64,000 nt of DNA from CALBPI01 sp038524795 (GTDB lineage Bacteria > Pseudomonadota > Gammaproteobacteria > Steroidobacterales > Woeseiaceae): contig JBCBIJ010000008.1 in the NCBI GenBank assembly GCA_038524795.1, positions 186,001-250,000 on the forward strand, in the 5' to 3' direction. Positions 60,010 to 64,000 of the stretch are shown here, piece by piece. Position numbers and translations under genes: made by a program. Positions within the stretch are counted from its first letter, which is position 1, and each line of letters opens with the position of its first letter. The notes beneath the pieces are model-generated. The model worked only from the letters and a program-made list of their open reading frames with translations. It had not been told where the DNA came from and did no database searches.

Positions 60010-60717
60010 ATGCAGGTTCGTATGCTCGCAGCGATGACGCTGCTCTGTGCACTTGCCGCGACAGCGCGCGCCCAGGACACGAGCCAGACGATGTTCCCGG
60101 GTTGGGCACCCAGCCCTCGCATGGTTGGCATCCAGGAAAGAGCGGAGGCCGCATTCGACTCGGGCGATTACCGAAAGGCGATCTGGATCTACGGCAAAGA
60201 GCTCGCACCGAAAGGCGACAAGTACGCGCAGTACATGGTCGGCCACATGCACGAAAACGGGCTGGGCGTGCCCCGCGATCCTGTAGAGGCGGGCGCCTGG
60301 TATTCGCTGGCCGCCGAACGAGGCCACACGCAACTTGTCTCCGCGGCAGACGCATTGAGGGGCGCCCTCGACCCTGGCCAGCTCGCGGCTGCGGCAGACC
60401 GCGCTGCTTCGCTGAAGGCGCGGTGGGGCGATAAGGAACTGGTGCGGCGCGCCATCAAGCGTGACTACGAGATCCTGCGTGCCATGGCGGGCACGCGCAT
60501 ACGTCCGAGCAGCCGGCGCAACTGTGGCGGGCGGCCCGGCAGGGTCTTCGTCGGTGCGATCTCCGTCTCGTTCGACGAATTCTGCGAAAGCGTCTATGAG
60601 CGTATCGACCGGCGTTTCGCCTACCTTGAAGGCTACGTCACCTACGGCGAGCTGGTCCTCCTTCCCGACGAACAGGACGGCGATTCCGAAAGCGACACGT
60701 CAGCCGAAGAGGAGTAA
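60010..60717 (+). CDS. Sel1-repeat periplasmic protein
   Basis: 235 residues. Signal peptide 'LAAMTLLCALAATARAQ', then one clear Sel1 repeat pair around 'DKYAQYMVGHMHENGLGVPRDPVEAGAWYSLAAERGHTQLV' (about 70-115), a helical region, a Cys pair ('RNCGGRP', 'DEFCES') that could form a disulphide, and a very acidic tail (DEQDGDSESDTSAEEE). Such proteins act as scaffolds in the periplasm. Function unknown. Stand-alone gene, convergent with the halogenase. Confidence 0.78.
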   Translation: MQVRMLAAMTLLCALAATARAQDTSQTMFPGWAPSPRMVGIQERAEAAFDSGDYRKAIWIYGKELAPKGDKYAQYMVGHMHENGLGVPRDPVEAGAWYSLAAERGHTQLVSAADALRGALDPGQLAAAADRAASLKARWGDKELVRRAIKRDYEILRAMAGTRIRPSSRRNCGGRPGRVFVGAISVSFDEFCESVYERIDRRFAYLEGYVTYGELVLLPDEQDGDSESDTSAEEE

Positions 60718-60798
60718 GCGGGGCGGCGACCATCTGGACACTGCGCGGCTTGCCCTCGAGGGCTTGTTCTGCTGACGCGCAACCGCATCCTTTAGCGA

Positions 60799-60819
60799 CC
60801 GGGCAGAGATAGTGCCCGG
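60799..60819. terminator. Hairpin between convergent sel1 and halogenase genes
   Basis: CCGGGCA (60799-60805) pairs with TGCCCGG (60813-60819) around a 7-nt loop. It could end transcripts from both sides, but neither side has a T-run. Confidence 0.4.
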
Positions 60820-60835
60820 GGGACACGTACCGCCG

Positions 60836-62353
60836 CTACTGGCTCGCAAACGCGTCGATAAATTGGGCGTGACTGGGCATGCCGTTCACGAGTCGACTGT
60901 TTTGGTCGCTCACCTCTGTGAGCAGGTCTCGCAACGCCGCTTCCGGCATCTCGTCCGCCACGGGGTGCCAGGCCTGCGGCGTCACGCCCTGACCCAGGAA
61001 AACCTGTGACCAGCCTACTTCAGTGAACAGCTCTTCCTCCTCACGGATGAAGTGACCGGACGCCTTGAATTGCTCGATTTTCGCGGACAGCGAATCGGGC
61101 AATACCATCGTCCGCGCCGCGTCCCAGAACGCCTCACCGTCACGTCCGTTGGCGCAGTAATGCAGGATCAAGAAATCCCGGATGCGCGCCCACTGCCTCG
61201 ATATCTCGTGGTTGAATGCGTCGGTGATCGCCGGTTCGATTCGTCGACGCGGCAGCATACCCATCAGCCGTGCAACCGAATATTGAATGAGGTGGATGCT
61301 TGTGGACTCCAGGGGTTCCATAAAGCCGGCTGACAATCCAACCGCAAGGCAGTTGCCCACCCAGTGGCGATCACGGGTTCCGGTTCTGAAGCGAATCTGA
61401 CGAGGTTCGCCAGCGGCCGGTCCTTCGATATTCGAAAGCAGATGCGCTCGCGCCGAATCGTCGGTCATGTATTCACTGCAGTAGACCACCCCGTTGCCCA
61501 CTCGATGCTGCAACGGAATCCGCCACTGCCAGCCCGCATGGTGCGCTGTCGCCGTCGTGTAGGGGTGTGGGGCACAGTGCGCCTGGCAAGCCACCGCCTG
61601 CGCGCTGTCGCAGGGTAACCAATGACCCCAGTCGAGAAAGTCTGAGCCTTCCAACTGCGAGATGAGCAATGCCCGAAAACCCGTACAGTCAACGAAGAAG
61701 TCGCCTTCGATTTGCTGACCGCTGTCCAAGCGGACCGCTTCCACGGACTGTCGGTCTGGTCCGATCAGCACGTCTGACACCGTGCCTTCGATACGCGCCA
61801 CGCCTCGCGCCTCAGCCAACCGACGAAGATAGGCCGCGTAGCGTGCGGCGTCGAAATGATAGGCCCACGGCATATTGACACCTTTGGGCAAACCGCTACC
61901 CGGCATTGCCATTCTTCCCGCGCGCGCGGCGACGTCATTGATGGCGTAGTCGCCGAAGGGACCGGCGTAGCCAAGCTGTCGCCCCCGCAGCCAAAGGTGG
62001 TGAAACGCGGCGACGTCCGTGGCCCGGCCCACCTGACCAAATGCGTGGAGGTAGTCACTGCCGTGGCCGTTCCAGTCGACGAATCGAATCCCGAGCTTGA
62101 ACGTCGCGCTCGTCTCCCGTACGAACTCGCGTTCATCTATCCCCAGCGCTCGATTGAAGGTGCGGATCTGGGGGATCGTTGCCTCACCGACTCCGACGCT
62201 GCCGATCGTTTCGGATTCGACTAAAACAAGCGGCGTCGAGGTCACGCGCGACAAGGCCGCCGCTGTCATCCAGCCGGCGGAACCGCCGCCCACAATCACG
62301 ATGCGGCGTAGGCGCTCTGTGGCGCCACCGCCAGGCAGATCTTGTGCTCTCAA
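60836..62353 (-). CDS. Flavin-dependent tryptophan halogenase family protein
   Basis: 505 residues. FAD motif 'IVIVGGGSAGWMTAAALS' (GxGxxG), 'GSVGVGEATIPQ', catalytic Lys in 'ATFKLGIRF', the halogenase WxWxIP motif as 'GWQWRIPLQHRVGNG', and the catalytic-site Glu region 'MEPLESTSIHLIQ'. Members halogenate Trp, peptides or other aromatics with reduced FAD, chloride or bromide. A TTG start at 62353 has GGAG and AAGG upstream. It follows a TonB receptor gene, an association common in marine and stalked Proteobacteria, with real substrates unknown. No flavin reductase is nearby. Confidence 0.9.
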   Translation of the reverse strand: MRAQDLPGGGATERLRRIVIVGGGSAGWMTAAALSRVTSTPLVLVESETIGSVGVGEATIPQIRTFNRALGIDEREFVRETSATFKLGIRFVDWNGHGSDYLHAFGQVGRATDVAAFHHLWLRGRQLGYAGPFGDYAINDVAARAGRMAMPGSGLPKGVNMPWAYHFDAARYAAYLRRLAEARGVARIEGTVSDVLIGPDRQSVEAVRLDSGQQIEGDFFVDCTGFRALLISQLEGSDFLDWGHWLPCDSAQAVACQAHCAPHPYTTATAHHAGWQWRIPLQHRVGNGVVYCSEYMTDDSARAHLLSNIEGPAAGEPRQIRFRTGTRDRHWVGNCLAVGLSAGFMEPLESTSIHLIQYSVARLMGMLPRRRIEPAITDAFNHEISRQWARIRDFLILHYCANGRDGEAFWDAARTMVLPDSLSAKIEQFKASGHFIREEEELFTEVGWSQVFLGQGVTPQAWHPVADEMPEAALRDLLTEVSDQNSRLVNGMPSHAQFIDAFASQ

Positions 62354-62392
62354 GTCCTTTCTCCGAGGTCCTTTGGCAGCGATGCACTCTGC

Positions 62393-62421
62393 AAAAAAAA
62401 GGGCGCCCGCGAAGGGCGCCC
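62393..62421 (-). terminator. Strong intrinsic terminator after TonB receptor
   Basis: Minus strand: GGGCGCCC-TTCGC-GGGCGCCC followed by eight T. It lies 25 nt past the receptor stop and upstream of the halogenase start, so the halogenase is expressed only by read-through or from its own promoter. Confidence 0.92.
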
Positions 62422-62446
62422 TGCGGTTGTCAAACTCTGCAGACGG

Positions 62447-64000
62447 TCAAAAGCCGAGGCTATCGGTGTTGAAGCGCACTCCGGCGTAGTAGTACCGCCC
62501 AAGGAAGCCGGTTGGGGCTGAATCGAGACCGCGGTCCGGCAGTTCGTCTGTAAAGTTGTTCGCACCAACGAATAAGCGAAGACGCTCATCGTTGGTCGTG
62601 TATTCAAACCGGAGGTCATGCACCAGGCGCGAATCGAGCTCGAGGAACTCGGGCGCCGCGACGTCCGGGTCGCCTGCGATCACGTCGTTCTCGAATCGGA
62701 GTTGCGCACCAATGTACTGCAGACCGTAGTTTAGTGTGAAGTTGTCCTTCTGCCATGTCAGGTCAGCGACACCGGTCCACTCAGGCGATCCGATTTCCCC
62801 GCGATCGTCATCGACGATGCCGCCATTGGCGGGAAGAAACTCGAGCTTGTCGAGGTAACCCAGCGTGGCGCTCAGAAAGAAGGTGCCATACTTTGCGCTT
62901 GGCTCAAACGTGTAGTTCGCTGTCAGATCGGCGCCCGCCGTTTCGAGGAATGCCACATTCTGCGGGCCGAGCACGAAGCCATTGACGAACGCTGTTCCGC
63001 TCGCGCGGTCGACCGAGTCACAGAACACATTGTTCAGGTCAGGCGAATCCACGCAGAATTCGGCCGTCTCGGTCAGCGTCGGCGTGCGAACGGCATCGGA
63101 CAGACGGATGTCATACCAGTCGATTGTGATGGTGAGGTCGGGTGCGAACCTCGGCTGCAACACGATGCCGGCTGTCCAGGTCTCAGCCACCTCTTCGATG
63201 AGGCCGGTGTTGCCGGCGACGATACCCTCGATACTCGCACTTGAGGCGATGTCACTGTCGAAATCAAAGGTTGCGAAGTCGGCACCCAGCCCCGTGATCA
63301 GCGCTTCACAGTTCGCGGCTCGGAACGAGGTGCCCTGGTTGATGTTGGCGGGACTGCAGGGATCGGTCAGGAAGGCGAACGTGCCAGTCCGTGGCGCGAA
63401 CAGCTCCGTAATGTTCGGCGCTCTAACCGATTCCGACACGCTGCCACGCAAGCGCACGTCAGGAATGATCGACCACTGAGCGCCAATCGACCATGCGCTC
63501 GCGTTGCCAATCGTCGAGTAGTCGGAGAGCCGACCCGCCAGCGTCAGTTCAACGAAATCCATGAACGGCTTGTCGCTTACGATCGGGATGCTGACCTCGC
63601 CGAACAGTTCCAGTACGTTGAAACTGCCCACCTCGCGACCGAGCAGTGCGGAGTCTGCGAGGACCCCGCTGTTGGGATCGAAGGTTGACACCTGGGTTGA
63701 AATTGCGTCCGGTTGGAAGTCGCTCTTTTCTTCCCGGAACTCGACGCCAACGGCGTAGCTGAGCGGTCCGTCAGGTAGCTCAAGAAAACTACCCAGATTT
63801 CCCGAGATAAACGCGTTGACGACATGTTGTTCGAGCGTGTACTCATTGTTTGTATCGGCAAGGATGAAACTGAGTGCCTCTGCGCTGGGCGCACCTTCGC
63901 CGAAAATGTTCAGCGGAACACACTCGCCTGGGGCGAACGTTTGCGGGGCTTCGCCGTAGTTGCCGTTCCCGGCGTCCGCGATCGCGCCGCCGTCGAGATT
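62447..64000 (-). CDS. TonB-dependent receptor, C-terminal part (runs off right edge)
   Basis: The frame stays open from 62447 to 64000, giving 517 residues of barrel; the GTG at 63691 is only an internal codon. Pieces such as 'NIFGEGAPSAEAL', 'GVEFREEKSDFQPDA', 'SVSESVRAPNITELFAPR', 'TWTAGIVLQPRFAPDLTITIDWYDI' and the last 'YYYAGVRFNTDSLGF' are typical of the large OMR family of TonB receptors seen with tryptophan halogenases. Plug domain, TonB box and signal peptide are outside the window. Outer-membrane uptake of an unknown substrate. Confidence 0.9.
   Translation of the reverse strand, partial: NLDGGAIADAGNGNYGEAPQTFAPGECVPLNIFGEGAPSAEALSFILADTNNEYTLEQHVVNAFISGNLGSFLELPDGPLSYAVGVEFREEKSDFQPDAISTQVSTFDPNSGVLADSALLGREVGSFNVLELFGEVSIPIVSDKPFMDFVELTLAGRLSDYSTIGNASAWSIGAQWSIIPDVRLRGSVSESVRAPNITELFAPRTGTFAFLTDPCSPANINQGTSFRAANCEALITGLGADFATFDFDSDIASSASIEGIVAGNTGLIEEVAETWTAGIVLQPRFAPDLTITIDWYDIRLSDAVRTPTLTETAEFCVDSPDLNNVFCDSVDRASGTAFVNGFVLGPQNVAFLETAGADLTANYTFEPSAKYGTFFLSATLGYLDKLEFLPANGGIVDDDRGEIGSPEWTGVADLTWQKDNFTLNYGLQYIGAQLRFENDVIAGDPDVAAPEFLELDSRLVHDLRFEYTTNDERLRLFVGANNFTDELPDRGLDSAPTGFLGRYYYAGVRFNTDSLGF

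Noticed and set aside
60754..60766. GCCCTCGAGGGC palindrome past the sel1 gene
   Set aside because: A gap-free GC-rich 12-mer in a convergent gap, with no promoter nearby; likely chance.
1..64000. Mobile elements, prophage, CRISPR arrays, tRNA or rRNA genes
   Set aside because: Looked for transposase motifs, repeated spacers, cloverleaf and rRNA sequences by eye; none was found, and the two NTF2 paralogues are too diverged to be a recent duplication.

Overview
The window is a GC-rich, gene-dense stretch of about 64 kb from a Gram-negative bacterium. Two TonB-dependent receptors, a C-terminal-Phe porin, an RND efflux pair, lipoproteins with lipoboxes, a Tat-exported sulfatase, cyclic-di-GMP proteins and a B12-regulated class I ribonucleotide reductase all fit a free-living, probably marine, heterotrophic gammaproteobacterium. 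The genus cannot be named from this sequence. No rRNA, tRNA, CRISPR array, insertion sequence or phage gene was seen.

Region 1 (1-20.6 kb) is mixed core and accessory: a porin cut by the left edge, a cNMP/CBS/DUF294 protein with a DEDDh exonuclease, a 57-residue small ORF, a flavin monooxygenase, an FdhF/YdeP-type molybdoenzyme, a LacI regulator convergent with a K+ channel/sugar-porter operon, a DUF6502-DUF5666 operon divergent from an OppA-like lipoprotein across a perfect palindrome, and a signalling cluster (REC-GGDEF-degenerate EAL, response regulator, multi-PAS/GAF histidine kinase).

Region 2 (20.6-38.3 kb) looks like one catabolic island: SDR, SSS symporter, alpha/beta hydrolases, four NTF2/SnoaL-like proteins, LacI regulator, HpcH/HpaI aldolase, amidohydrolase-2 lactonase-like enzyme, bicupin, HisD-like dehydrogenase, Tat sulfatase and TonB receptor. 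These form five divergent operons. All three of their intergenic control regions carry the same 18-bp LacI-type site (core CGAATGCA), five copies in total, two of the regions with pairs 88-90 bp apart. I infer a single regulon for uptake, desulfation and oxidation/lactonase/aldolase breakdown of an unidentified (probably sulfated) carbon source, with the NTF2-like proteins as likely uncharacterised enzymes.

Region 3 (38.6-46 kb) has a periplasmic-sensor diguanylate cyclase and then two cobalamin riboswitches head to head. The rightward one, preceded by two NrdR-like boxes and followed by a Shine-Dalgarno-sequestering hairpin, controls nrdAB. The leftward one controls a BLUF blue-light photoreceptor fused to a cobalamin-binding-like domain, translationally coupled to a Gfo/Idh/MocA oxidoreductase. 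A light sensor with a B12-like domain that is itself under a B12 riboswitch is the most striking item in the window.

Region 4 (46-64 kb) contains an RND efflux system, 2,4-dienoyl-CoA reductase, a 1363-residue Reg_prop/PAS/GGDEF/EAL sensor, a DUF3313 protein, an OlsF-like bifunctional acyltransferase, a Sel1 protein, and a flavin-dependent tryptophan halogenase downstream of a TonB receptor that runs off the right edge.
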